Assembly (NCBI RefSeq): GCF_002929805.1
Contig: NZ_PJJM01000105.1
Location: 62,001 to 126,000, forward strand
Direction: 5' to 3'
Source: Cryobacterium sp. Y50
GTDB lineage: Bacteria; Actinomycetota; Actinomycetes; Actinomycetales; Microbacteriaceae
DNA length: 64,000 nucleotides
Part shown: piece after piece, positions 9,077 through 17,060 of the stretch
Layout of the letters: each line of letters begins with the position of its first letter
How positions within the stretch are numbered: position 1 is the first letter of the stretch
Program-made: the position numbers and the translations under genes
Notes under the pieces: generated by a model
Seen by the model: only the letters and a program-made list of their open reading frames with translations
Told to the model about the DNA's origin: nothing
Database searches by the model: none

Positions 9077-9874
9077 GTGATCGAGAACACTTCTCAAGAA
9101 ACGCCAATATCGAACGCTGCCGCCGCTCTTCGAGTGGCGGCAGCGTCGTTTGCCTACGGCGCAGAGCCCGCCCTTACCGGCATCGATTTTACCGTGTTGT
9201 CGGGCCAGGCCGTTGCCCTGATCGGCCCGAACGGCTCGGGCAAGTCCACCCTGCTCAAAGGCATTCTCGGACTCATTCCCCGTACGATTGGAACCGTCGA
9301 GGTGCTCGGCCAGTGGCCGGCCCCGGCGGGGTACATCGGCTATGTGCCGCAGACCGACCAGCTCGACCCACATTTTCCGGTTTCGCTCGAGCAGGTCGTC
9401 ATGATGGGCCGCTATCGCTCGCTCGGCTGGTGGCATTTGCCCGGTCGGGCCGATCGCCAGGCGGTTGCCGAGGCGATCGAGACTGTCGGCCTCAGCGACC
9501 GTGCGAGAACGCGCTTTGGTGAACTGTCGGGCGGACAGCAACAACGCGGTCTGCTCGCTCGCGCCGTCGCATCCGCCCCCCGCTTGCTTCTGCTCGATGA
9601 GCCCTTCAACGGACTCGACCAGGTGAACCGAGACGCCCTCATTGAAACGGTGAAGCGGCTCAAGCTGGCGGGAGTGGCCGTGCTCGTGTCCACCCACGAC
9701 CTCGACCTGGCTCGCGCCGTGTGCGAAAGCGTGTTGCTGCTCAACGGCGCCCAGGTGGCATTCGGGCCGCGCGATACCGTGCTGACCCTCGCTAACGTGC
9801 AGCAGGCGTTCGGTTCGGTCGGCGTCGAAATGGACGAGCACACCATTGTCGTTCCCGGCCACGGGGGTCACTGA
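9077..9874 (+). CDS. znuC: Zinc ABC transporter ATP-binding protein
   Basis: A 265-aa ABC ATPase with Walker A GPNGSGKST near residue 53, Q-loop VPQTDQLD, signature LSGGQQQR and Walker B LLLLDEPFNGLD followed by switch His STHDLD. GTG start seven bases after the lipoprotein gene; its stop abuts the GTG of the permease with no spacer. It energises zinc uptake with the two permeases. Of the many ABC ATPases it groups by context and Q-loop style with the metal-chelate (ZnuC/MntB) class. Confidence 0.92.
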   Translation: MIENTSQETPISNAAAALRVAAASFAYGAEPALTGIDFTVLSGQAVALIGPNGSGKSTLLKGILGLIPRTIGTVEVLGQWPAPAGYIGYVPQTDQLDPHFPVSLEQVVMMGRYRSLGWWHLPGRADRQAVAEAIETVGLSDRARTRFGELSGGQQQRGLLARAVASAPRLLLLDEPFNGLDQVNRDALIETVKRLKLAGVAVLVSTHDLDLARAVCESVLLLNGAQVAFGPRDTVLTLANVQQAFGSVGVEMDEHTIVVPGHGGH

Positions 9875-10759
9875 GTGGATGTCTTCACGCCGCTATTCAA
9901 CGCATTTGACCTGCCGTTCATGGCCAGGGCGTTGCTAGTCCTCGTCGTGCTGAGCCTCGTGGCCGGCCTCGTCGGAGTGCTGGTGAACCTGCGGGGGCTG
10001 GAATTCATCAGCGACGGGCTCACCCACGCCGTCTTTCCCGGTGTGACGATCGGATTCGTCTGGGGCGGACGCGACGGCCTCTTCGTCGGGGCGATGGTCG
10101 CTGCTCTCATCGCCGCAGTCGTGCTCACGGTCATCGTCAAACGCGCGGTGACATCGGACGCCGCAATTGCCATCGTCTTCACGGCCATGTTCAGCGTCGG
10201 AATCATCGTGGTTTCTCGGGAAACAAATTACGTCGGTCAGCTGGACGCCCTGCTGTTCGGGCGCCTGCTGACCGTGAGCGAAGCCGAGGTCAATCAGACC
10301 GTGATCGTCTGCCTCGCGGCCCTGATCATCGTCGGGTTCACGCTCAAGGAGCAGGTTTTTCGCGCCTTCGACCTCGAGGGTTCTCGGGCCGCCGGTTACC
10401 GACCCCTCGTGCTCGACATTCTGCTCAACGTGGCTATCGCCCTCGTCGTCGTGGCCGCGAGCAGCGCCGTGGGCAACCTGCTCGTACTCGCCGTTTTGAT
10501 CGTACCCGGCGCCGTCGCGCGCCTGGTGACCGATCGCCTGTGGCTGCTCTTTCCGGTGGCGGCCGGCTTTGCGATTCTGGCCGCCTGGCTGGGTCTCGCG
10601 CTCGGCTACGAAGCTTCGGTGAACCGCGGTGTCGACTTGCCGAGCGGCGCCACCGTCGTGCTCGTACTCGTTGCCGGCTACGTGCTGGTCCTGGTCGCTC
10701 GGCTTGGGATTGACCGGATCAACGTCCCTCGTCGCACTGCGGGCGCGGTGGTGCGCTGA
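9875..10759 (+). CDS. znuB: Zinc ABC transporter permease, first subunit
   Basis: A 294-aa integral membrane protein of the ABC-3 family with about eight or nine helices. The conserved [21 protein letters not shown] stretch near the N-terminus and the cytoplasmic coupling region around [13 protein letters not shown] are present. GTG start directly after the ATPase stop; its stop overlaps the next ATG. With the following gene it would form a heterodimeric channel, like TroC/TroD-type systems, rather than the ZnuB homodimer of enterobacteria. Confidence 0.88.
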   Translation: MDVFTPLFNAFDLPFMARALLVLVVLSLVAGLVGVLVNLRGLEFISDGLTHAVFPGVTIGFVWGGRDGLFVGAMVAALIAAVVLTVIVKRAVTSDAAIAIVFTAMFSVGIIVVSRETNYVGQLDALLFGRLLTVSEAEVNQTVIVCLAALIIVGFTLKEQVFRAFDLEGSRAAGYRPLVLDILLNVAIALVVVAASSAVGNLLVLAVLIVPGAVARLVTDRLWLLFPVAAGFAILAAWLGLALGYEASVNRGVDLPSGATVVLVLVAGYVLVLVARLGIDRINVPRRTAGAVVR

Positions 10760-11610
10760 TGGACTACTTCGAACAGGCGCTGGTGGCCGCGTTGTTGATC
10801 GGGGCGCTCAGCGGCCTCGTCGGAACCCTCGTGGTGCTGCGCCAGCGCACCTTCTTCGCCCAGGCCCTGACCCACGCGACCTTCCCGGGAGCGGTGGGTG
10901 CGGCGATCCTGGGCGTGAGTATCCCGCTTGGCGCCGCGGTGGCCAGCGTCTTCATCGTGGGTATCATGACGATGATCGGTCGAGTCAAACGACAGGGAAA
11001 CCAGGTCGCATCGGGCATTCTGCTCACCGCCGGGTTCGCGCTCGGTGTTCTGTTGCAGGGGCTCAATCCCTCCCTGCCGGTGAAGGTCGACTCCTACCTG
11101 GTCGGTTCCATCCTTACGGTGTCCACCAGAGATGTGACGCTCGTGGCCGTTGTGCTGGCGTTCGCCGTACTGGCCGTCGTGTTCCTGGGCAAGCAAATTA
11201 TGTTCTCGACCTTCGACGTGAACGGCTTTCGCGCCGCTGGCTACCGCGAATGGCCGATCGAGCTGCTTACCTTGGTACTCATCACTGCCACCGTCGTAAC
11301 CGCAATGCCTGCCGTCGGGGCTATCCTCGCCATCGCCCTGATTGCTGCCCCCGCCGCAGCCGCCCGGCTGGTCTCGCGCACGACCACTCAGATGTTCGTG
11401 ATTGCTCCCGTGGTCGGCGCAGTTGCCGCCGTGGTCGGCGTGTTGCTTTCCCGCTCGCTCGACGTGGCCGCCGGCCCGACCATCGCCCTCACGGCGGCCG
11501 CGTTCTTCCTGCTCGCCCTGGTCGCGCGGCGACTGGTCGGTAGCGCTCGGATACCCAGAAAAGTGGATGCGCGCCCGCCTGCGCGAACATCGCTACGGTT
11601 GAACTCATGA
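10759..11610 (+). CDS. Zinc ABC transporter permease, second subunit
   Basis: A 283-aa ABC-3 family permease paralogous to the preceding gene: VLRQRTFFAQALTHATFPG corresponds to the first subunit's coupling segment, and FDVNGFRAAGY to its cytoplasmic loop. About eight helices. ATG overlaps the preceding stop, and its own end overlaps the start of the regulator gene by four bases, so all five genes from 8032 to 12008 are tightly coupled. Confidence 0.88.
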   Translation: MDYFEQALVAALLIGALSGLVGTLVVLRQRTFFAQALTHATFPGAVGAAILGVSIPLGAAVASVFIVGIMTMIGRVKRQGNQVASGILLTAGFALGVLLQGLNPSLPVKVDSYLVGSILTVSTRDVTLVAVVLAFAVLAVVFLGKQIMFSTFDVNGFRAAGYREWPIELLTLVLITATVVTAMPAVGAILAIALIAAPAAAARLVSRTTTQMFVIAPVVGAVAAVVGVLLSRSLDVAAGPTIALTAAAFFLLALVARRLVGSARIPRKVDARPPARTSLRLNS

Positions 11611-12008
11611 AGCGAAACACCTGGCAGCGCGAGGCCGTTCGAGGCGCCCTCGATGATAACGACGGCTTTGTCAGCGCCCAGGCGTTGCACTCCGCCCTGC
11701 ATGCGACCGGATCCCCGATCGGCTTGGCCACGGTCTACCGGGCCTTGGCCGATCTGGCGGTCAAGGGTGACGCTGACTCACTCCAATCGCCTGAGGGTGA
11801 AAGCTTGTACCGCGCGTGCAGCAGCAACGGGCACCACCATCACCTGATCTGCCGCAATTGCGGACTCACGGTCGAGATCGAAGCGGATGCCGTTGAACGC
11901 TGGGCCAAAGACGTCGCCGCCCAGAATGGGTTCACTCAGGCCGCCCACGTCGTAGACGTCTTCGGGCTGTGCGCCGCCTGCACGGCCAAAGCCGCCGCAT
12001 CCGCTTAA
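11607..12008 (+). CDS. zur: Fur-family zinc uptake regulator
   Basis: A 133-aa repressor. Winged helix about 1-80 (ATVYRALADL recognition helix) and C-terminal dimerisation domain. A His cluster GHHHHLICRNCG provides regulatory metal ligands, and two CxxC pairs (CRNC and CAAC) form the structural zinc site typical of Zur. Last gene of the zinc importer operon that starts behind a Zur box, giving negative autoregulation. The gene just downstream begins an operon of zinc-sparing ribosomal proteins, which fits Zur rather than Fur or PerR. Confidence 0.92.
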   Translation: MKRNTWQREAVRGALDDNDGFVSAQALHSALHATGSPIGLATVYRALADLAVKGDADSLQSPEGESLYRACSSNGHHHHLICRNCGLTVEIEADAVERWAKDVAAQNGFTQAAHVVDVFGLCAACTAKAAASA

Positions 12009-12016
12009 CAAGCGGC

Positions 12017-12077
12017 GCGGAAGCGGGTGAACAGTTGCTTCGTGCTCGATGAAGTAACCGTTCACCCGCTTCCGCGG
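12017..12077. terminator. Long hairpin between zur and rpmB
   Basis: A perfect 17-bp stem (12017-12033 with 12061-12077) continues after one mismatch into an 8-bp inner stem (12035-12042 with 12052-12059, one G-U pair) and a nine-base loop. No U-run follows, so it may act as an RNA-stabilising or attenuating structure, or a non-canonical terminator, limiting read-through from zur into rpmB. Confidence 0.65.
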
Positions 12078-12110
12078 CCAGGCGAGTTTGCGGGAGGCGC
12101 GCGGATCTAG

Positions 12111-12253
12111 TAGCATGGGCAACTGCTACGCCTGTGTGCGTACACTGCGGGCGTTTCTCCCCGGTCTCGAGTTAGTTCGGGGCTGATGTGGGGTTGTGCC
12201 CGTCGACAAGGGATCTTGGGAAGAGCATTCGCTCTTCGGTAATGGAGGAAACC
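12111..12253 (+). promoter_or_regulatory. Structured leader of rpmB
   Basis: The sequence before rpmB carries a small hairpin at 12111-12130 (GTAGCA/TGCTAC), a CCCCG/CGGGG pairing around 12157-12182, and a 7-bp hairpin at 12220-12237 (GAAGAGC/GCTCTTC, four-base loop). The last ends seven bases before the GGAGG ribosome site (12244-12248). The final hairpin is well placed to affect ribosome access. I found no Zur-type palindrome here. Confidence 0.45.
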
Positions 12254-12490
12254 ATGGCATCTGTATGCCAGGTGACCGGAGCTGTTCCCGGCTTCGGACA
12301 CAACATTTCGCACTCGCACCGACGCACCAAGCGTCGTTTCGACCCGAACGTTCAGAAGAAGACGTACTACGTGCCGTCGCTTCGTCGCAAGGTCACCTTG
12401 ACCTTGTCCGCAAAGGGCATCAAGGTAATTGATGCTCGTGGTATCGAGAGTGTCGTTAAAGACGTTCTCGCTCGTGGGGTGAAGATCTAA
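12254..12490 (+). CDS. rpmB: 50S ribosomal protein L28
   Basis: A 78-aa L28 beginning MASVCQVTG, with the conserved [14 protein letters not shown] stretch. A strong GGAGG site precedes the ATG; upstream in-frame codons are not conserved. It has a single Cys, so the four-Cys zinc ribbon of C+ L28 forms is absent. Its stop overlaps the rpmG start (TAATG). First gene of rpmB-rpmG-rpsN, a set found near zur in many actinobacteria. Confidence 0.95.
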   Translation: MASVCQVTGAVPGFGHNISHSHRRTKRRFDPNVQKKTYYVPSLRRKVTLTLSAKGIKVIDARGIESVVKDVLARGVKI

Positions 12491-12657
12491 TGGCTAAGGC
12501 TCATGACGTACGTCCGATCATCAAACTTCGTTCCACGGCTGGAACCGGTTACACCTATGTAACCAAGAAGAACCGCCGTAACGACCCCGACCGTCTGGTA
12601 CTCAAGAAGTACGACCCGGTCATTCGTAAGCACGTTGACTTCCGTGAGGAGCGCTAA
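12490..12657 (+). CDS. rpmG: 50S ribosomal protein L33, zinc-free type
   Basis: A 55-aa L33 starting [11 protein letters not shown] and ending HVDFREER. It contains no cysteine at all, so it is the zinc-independent C- form rather than the CxxC...CxxC form. Start overlaps the rpmB stop by one base; stop is two bases before the rpsN ATG. In zinc-starved cells C- paralogues replace zinc forms and free zinc, which suits the position beside zur. Confidence 0.95.
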   Translation: MAKAHDVRPIIKLRSTAGTGYTYVTKKNRRNDPDRLVLKKYDPVIRKHVDFREER

Positions 12658-12659
12658 AC

Positions 12660-12965
12660 ATGGCGAAGAAGAGCATGATTGCCAAGAACAACCAGCGCAA
12701 GGTCATCGTCGAGCGGTACGCCGTCAAGCGCCTTGAGCTCAAGAAGGCCTTGGTTGACCCTGCTGGCACCGACGAGTCGCGTGAAGCCGCTCGCAAGGGC
12801 CTGCAGAAGCTGCCGCGCAACGCGAGCCCGGTGCGCCTGCGCAACCGTGACGCCGTTGACGGTCGTCCCCGTGGCCACCTCTCCAAGTTCGGCATCTCGC
12901 GTGTTCGTTTTCGCGACATGGCGCACCGCGGCGAGCTGCCCGGCATCACCAAGTCCAGCTGGTAA
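12660..12965 (+). CDS. rpsN: 30S ribosomal protein S14, zinc-free long type
   Basis: A 101-aa S14 of the long, cysteine-free form (the zinc form is about 61 aa with CxxC pairs). It begins [10 protein letters not shown] and carries the conserved [14 protein letters not shown] and [15 protein letters not shown] stretches and ends GITKSSW. ATG is two bases after the rpmG stop, in the same operon, which ends in a strong hairpin at 13002. Confidence 0.95.
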   Translation: MAKKSMIAKNNQRKVIVERYAVKRLELKKALVDPAGTDESREAARKGLQKLPRNASPVRLRNRDAVDGRPRGHLSKFGISRVRFRDMAHRGELPGITKSSW

Positions 12966-13001
12966 CTCCTTCTGGTAGCCGGTTTCGCCGGTCTCTGAAC
13001 C

Positions 13002-13045
13002 ATCAAAATGGGATGTCGACTTCGGTCGACATCCCATTTTGATGT
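13002..13045. terminator. 20-bp hairpin with UUCG loop after rpsN
   Basis: A perfect 20-bp inverted repeat (13002-13021 with 13026-13045) closed by TTCG, an exceptionally stable tetraloop. The A-run and T-run lie inside the stem (CAAAA/TTTTG), so the structure reads as a bidirectional terminator ending the rpmB-rpmG-rpsN transcript. Confidence 0.85.
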
Positions 13046-13255
13046 TCACGACGTTTTCGCGGAGAGCGAAAATCGGGTGCCTGAGTGGGTAAAAGTACCT
13101 TGAAATGGTCGATAATCACCGTAAATCCGGGGATTCTGGCGGATCAATGCTAGATTTCAACTCGGTCGAACCGACCAGCGGGGCTTTTCTCTCGAGGAGC
13201 ATCCGTATTACGAATATTGCTGTTTACACAGACGAAGGTCCGAGGAGGACACTCA

Positions 13256-13543
13256 ATGGCTGACAAGTCGCTGAACAAGACCGAGCTCGTTGCCAAGGTT
13301 GCCGCTGACTCCGGACAGAGCCAGGCCGCCGTTGACGGCGTTCTGAATGCATTCTTTGCAACCCTGGCCGAGACCGTTGCCGCTGACGGCAAGGTCACCA
13401 TCCCGGGATGGTTGGGCGTCGAGCGCACCGCAACCGCTGCTCGCACCGGCCGCAACCCGCAGACCGGCGCAGAAATCGCCATCGCGGCCGGCCACCGCGT
13501 CAAGCTGACCGCCGGAAGCAAGCTCAAGGCTGCCGCGAAGTAG
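13256..13543 (+). CDS. hup: HU-family nucleoid DNA-binding protein
   Basis: A 95-aa HU protein: MADKSLNKTELVAKVA at the N-terminus, the beta-arm region around ARTGRNPQTGAEI with the intercalating RNP, and the C-terminal KLTAGSKLKAAAK. A GAGGAGG site eight bases upstream fixes the ATG. It lacks the long Lys/Ala tail of mycobacterial HupB. It compacts and bends DNA. The 210 bp upstream hold its promoter; no unambiguous hexamers. Confidence 0.95.
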   Translation: MADKSLNKTELVAKVAADSGQSQAAVDGVLNAFFATLAETVAADGKVTIPGWLGVERTATAARTGRNPQTGAEIAIAAGHRVKLTAGSKLKAAAK

Positions 13544-13555
13544 CTTTCAGTACTG

Positions 13556-13590
13556 AAAAGGGGCGTCGACCACGGTCGGCGCCCCTTTTG
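13556..13590 (+). terminator. Rho-independent terminator after hup
   Basis: AAAAGGGGCG pairs with CGCCCCTTTT, with an inner CGACC/GGTCG extension. The T-run is at the 3' base of the stem. It begins 13 bases after the hup stop. Confidence 0.85.
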
Positions 13591-13779
13591 GCGCCCCTGG
13601 GCATCTGTTTCCGGTGCTCGAGGGTTTGTGTCGGGACGTGAGTTTCGATCACCGAGACATGAATCTCGACCCTAAAAAAGCCGGTAAAGGGGCCAAAACT
13701 CACGGTTCGGCGGCGCGGGCGCATGGCGCGCGGCCTCAGGCGAGACAGATGCCCAGGGCTAGGCTAATAAGCTGGACGG

Positions 13780-15771
13780 GTGCCCCGTCTCGTCCGTGTT
13801 CTCGGACCGGCAGCTCTGCTGCTGGTCGCTGTGTTGTCCACCCTTGTCGCACTCGCCTATGGTGGTGGCGCCTCGGCCCAGCTGCTCGCCGACCCGGGGC
13901 CGGTGGTGCGCTGGGGACTCCCCCTCGCCAAGGTCGTCGTCAATATTGCAGCGGCCGGAACCATCGGCGCCCTCGTACTCACGCTTTTCGCCCTGAGCCC
14001 CAAGGAACGCGAGTTCGGAACCGCTCTCGACTTCGCTGCAGCCTCGGCAGCCTTGTTCGCCGTCGCATCTGCTGTCACCGGCTTTCTGACCTTTCTCCAG
14101 GTCACCAATGTTCCCTTCGGCATTAGTGATCAGTTCAGCGCCACGGTCGGACAGTTCTTCAGCCAGATCGAACTCGGCCAGGCCTGGCTCGCGACCACGC
14201 TGATCGCCGCCGGCGTCACCGTGCTCTGCTTCGCCGTGCGCAATCAGACCGCCCTGATCTTCGTCACAGTGCTGGCGTTGCTCTCGCTGCTGCCCATGGC
14301 GCAGCAGGGCCACTCGGCGGGCGCCGCCGGCCACAACGCCGCGATCACCGCCCTCGGCCTGCACCTCGTCTTCGCGGCGATCTGGCTCGGCGGCCTGCTG
14401 ACTATCATCGTGTTGCGCACTCAGCTCGACGGTGAACGCATCCACTCGGTGATTGCACGCTATTCCTCCCTCGCCCTGGTCTCCTTCGTCGTGGTAGCGG
14501 CCTCCGGCTACGTCAGCGCCGAACTGCGCATCGGCAGCTGGGAAAACCTGTTCAGCCCGTACGGCTTTCTGGTGCTCGTGAAGGTCGCCGCCCTCGTGGC
14601 CCTCGGCGGCTTCGGCATTCTGCAACGCCGGTTCTTCATCAAGCGGATGCAGCAGGCCGAGCCCGCGCGCGGCCGCTGGTTCTGGTGGCTCGTGGTGACC
14701 GAACTCGGCTTCATGGGGCTCGCCTCTGGTGTAGCCGCCGCCCTCGCCCGCACGGCGACGCCGGTCGCCCAGGTCGTCGCCACCGAGATTCCGCAGTCAA
14801 CACCGGCCCAGATTCTCACCGGCGAACTCTTGCCGCCGGAGCTGACCTTCTCCCGCTATTTCACCGAGTGGAACTTCGACCTCGCCTGGATTCTGTTTTG
14901 CGCGTTTGGCATCTTCTTCTATCTGGCCGGTGTCTGGCGGTTGCATCGCCGCGGCGACGCCTGGCCGATCTACCGCAGCGTGGTCTGGATTCTCGGCATC
15001 CTCACCCTGTTCTACATCACCAACGGTGGCGTGAACGTGTACGAGAAGTACCTGTTCTCCACCCACATGCTCATGCACATGTTGCTGACCATGCTCGTTC
15101 CCCTCATGCTCGTTCCGGGCGCCCCGGTGACCCTCGCCGCGCGCGCGATCGCCAAGCGACAGGATGGCAGCCGCGGAGCGCGTGAGTGGATTCTCACCGC
15201 AGTGCACTCACGCTTCGCCGGAATCGTCGCCAACCCGATCGTTGCCGCAGTGCTGTTCGGTGTCTCGCTCTGGGTGTTCTACTACACCTCCATTTTCAGC
15301 TGGGCGACGACCGACCACATCGGCCACCAGTGGATGATCGTGCACTTCCTGATCACCGGCTACCTGTTCGTGCAGTCGCTGATCGGCATCGACCCGGTGC
15401 CGTACCGCCTGCCCTACGCCTTCCGCCTGCTCCTGCTTCTGGTCACGATGGCTTTCCACGCCTTCTTCGGCCTCGCCCTGATGAGCGGCACCGGGCTGCT
15501 CTTGGCCGACTGGTACGGCGCGATGGGCCGCACCTGGGGCCTCTCCGCCATCGCCGACCAGCAGATGGGCGGCGGCGTCGCCTGGGGTATCGGCGAGCTG
15601 CCGACCTTTGTGCTGGCTGTTGTCGTGGCGATTCAGTGGAGTCGCGACGACACCAAGGTCACAAGGAGGCTGGATCGCAAGGCCGACCGCAACGAGGACG
15701 CCGAGTTGATCGCCTACAACGCGAACCTGGCGCGGATCAGCGAGCGCGACGCACAAAGTCCGCGCGGCTAG
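13780..15771 (+). CDS. CopD-CtaG fusion membrane protein (copper handling/cytochrome oxidase assembly)
   Basis: A 663-aa polytopic protein with about 14 or more helices. Residues 1 to about 320 match the CopD copper-resistance family (including the GHNAAITALGLHLVFAAIWLGG core with membrane His residues). Residues about 345-630 match the CtaG/caa3-assembly family (LFSTHMLMHMLLTMLVPL and DHIGHQWMIVHF His motifs). GTG start; no clear ribosome site. Such fusions are usual in actinobacteria and probably move copper across the membrane for oxidase maturation. No copper chaperone or oxidase gene is next to it. Confidence 0.85.
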   Translation: MPRLVRVLGPAALLLVAVLSTLVALAYGGGASAQLLADPGPVVRWGLPLAKVVVNIAAAGTIGALVLTLFALSPKEREFGTALDFAAASAALFAVASAVTGFLTFLQVTNVPFGISDQFSATVGQFFSQIELGQAWLATTLIAAGVTVLCFAVRNQTALIFVTVLALLSLLPMAQQGHSAGAAGHNAAITALGLHLVFAAIWLGGLLTIIVLRTQLDGERIHSVIARYSSLALVSFVVVAASGYVSAELRIGSWENLFSPYGFLVLVKVAALVALGGFGILQRRFFIKRMQQAEPARGRWFWWLVVTELGFMGLASGVAAALARTATPVAQVVATEIPQSTPAQILTGELLPPELTFSRYFTEWNFDLAWILFCAFGIFFYLAGVWRLHRRGDAWPIYRSVVWILGILTLFYITNGGVNVYEKYLFSTHMLMHMLLTMLVPLMLVPGAPVTLAARAIAKRQDGSRGAREWILTAVHSRFAGIVANPIVAAVLFGVSLWVFYYTSIFSWATTDHIGHQWMIVHFLITGYLFVQSLIGIDPVPYRLPYAFRLLLLLVTMAFHAFFGLALMSGTGLLLADWYGAMGRTWGLSAIADQQMGGGVAWGIGELPTFVLAVVVAIQWSRDDTKVTRRLDRKADRNEDAELIAYNANLARISERDAQSPRG

Positions 15772-15866
15772 GGTCGGCGCTTGGTCACCCTGAGGGGGCG
15801 TTTTGAGGTCGATTTGCGACCCCACCGGGCGGCCACCTTGTCCCGTCGCAGTCGGGGTACGGGAGA

Positions 15867-16934
15867 CTAGTGCAGCTGGATGGCCAGGGCGCCGCTGGGC
15901 TGCAAGACAACGCTGAGCCCCATGGTGAACGGCACGTTTTCGTCGCGGGTGCTGACGTCGCCGTCGAACAGGGATTGCACCTCGACTACGATGTGGGCTT
16001 GTCCAGCCGTCGCCACCATCTCGAAGGACCGTTCCCCGGCGGTAAGTTCAACTGCGGGGTAACCGGTGATCGACCAGACCGGGGCGCCCTCGATGCGGTC
16101 ATCGATGGTGATACCCCACGGGCAGCTGGTCGGTTGCAGCACGGTCTGGGTGGCACACTCGTCGAGGAACTTATTCAGTTCTGACTGCACCTGCACGATC
16201 ATCTCTTCGTTGGGCAGGGCGTCGATCTCGACCGCGGTGGCCCCGGATGCCGTCACGCGCACGCTCGTCTTCTCCGCGGTCAGCATGGCTGAGGAGTGTT
16301 CAAAGGTGTAGCGGTTCGGGGCGAAGGCGAGATACGCGGCGGACGTCGAGAAGGTGGCTGGCGCATCCGCTGCCGCGTGGGCGCGGGTATCGAGCGTGAG
16401 GCCATTGACCGTGAAGGTGCGTTCGTGCAGCACCGACACCTGCAGCATAGCGAGCGGGCTGACGGCAAACGTCCAGGCATTGAAGACGCCGGCGAAGGTT
16501 CCGGCCCGCTCGATCGTGAACGCCATACTCGACGCGGTACCGTTCAAATCAAACTCGAATACGACACGGTGGGTGTCATCGCCGGCCGCATTGCTGGGTG
16601 TGTCGCTCTTCAACTCGATATTGCTCAGGCCGCTCAAAACGGATGCACGCAGCAGCGTCTCCGGGAGATCTCCTGTGAGCTCCGCCGCGGCCAGTTCCGC
16701 GGCTGTTGGCATGACCCCACCGAGGGCGAGGGCTCCGACGGTGTCGCCGCGGGCGAGGGCATCGAGGTACTGCTCCACGAATCCGCCGGCGCTGTACACC
16801 GTGCGATTGAGGGCGGTGATGGTGCCCACGAGACCGGCCGCGAGGAGGGCGGCGACGACCACGAGGGCGAGGACGGCCCGGAGCATTCTGCCGCGGCGCC
16901 CGCTCGCCCGCTGGTTTTCGGCCGGGGTGGTCAC
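15867..16934 (-). CDS. Membrane-anchored extracytoplasmic protein of unknown function
   Basis: A 355-aa protein with one N-terminal transmembrane helix (ALVVVAALLAAGLVGTITAL, about residues 22-41) and a large external domain. I prefer GTG 16934: TACAAT on the minus strand (16946-16941) ends just before it, as expected for a leaderless transcript, while the longer frame to 17003 would start inside the promoter. Two Cys (in DECATQ and TSCPWG) about ten residues apart may form a disulfide. Ala/Thr-rich; no catalytic motif recognised. Divergent from the helicase at 17061. Confidence 0.7.
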   Translation of the reverse strand: MTTPAENQRASGRRGRMLRAVLALVVVAALLAAGLVGTITALNRTVYSAGGFVEQYLDALARGDTVGALALGGVMPTAAELAAAELTGDLPETLLRASVLSGLSNIELKSDTPSNAAGDDTHRVVFEFDLNGTASSMAFTIERAGTFAGVFNAWTFAVSPLAMLQVSVLHERTFTVNGLTLDTRAHAAADAPATFSTSAAYLAFAPNRYTFEHSSAMLTAEKTSVRVTASGATAVEIDALPNEEMIVQVQSELNKFLDECATQTVLQPTSCPWGITIDDRIEGAPVWSITGYPAVELTAGERSFEMVATAGQAHIVVEVQSLFDGDVSTRDENVPFTMGLSVVLQPSGALAIQLH

Positions 16935-16946
16935 ATAAATATTGTA
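16934..16946 (-). promoter_or_regulatory. -10 element of a leaderless transcript
   Basis: On the minus strand TACAAT (16946-16941) is followed after six bases by GTG ACC ACC, so the predicted transcription start coincides with the start codon. Confidence 0.55.
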
Positions 16947-17060
16947 CGGGGGGTGGGTCGGACCTGCGGCCAGTGCCCGATCCAGTGCTCGCAGCGGGTC
17001 CACGGGACGTTACAGTGGTATGTCCCCCGTGCAGCATGAGCCTGCCAGAGAAAGTGTGCC

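Noticed and set aside
12078-12253. Zur box before rpmB
   Set aside because: Searched both strands for TGAYAAT/ATTRTCA-like palindromes; only unrelated hairpins are present.
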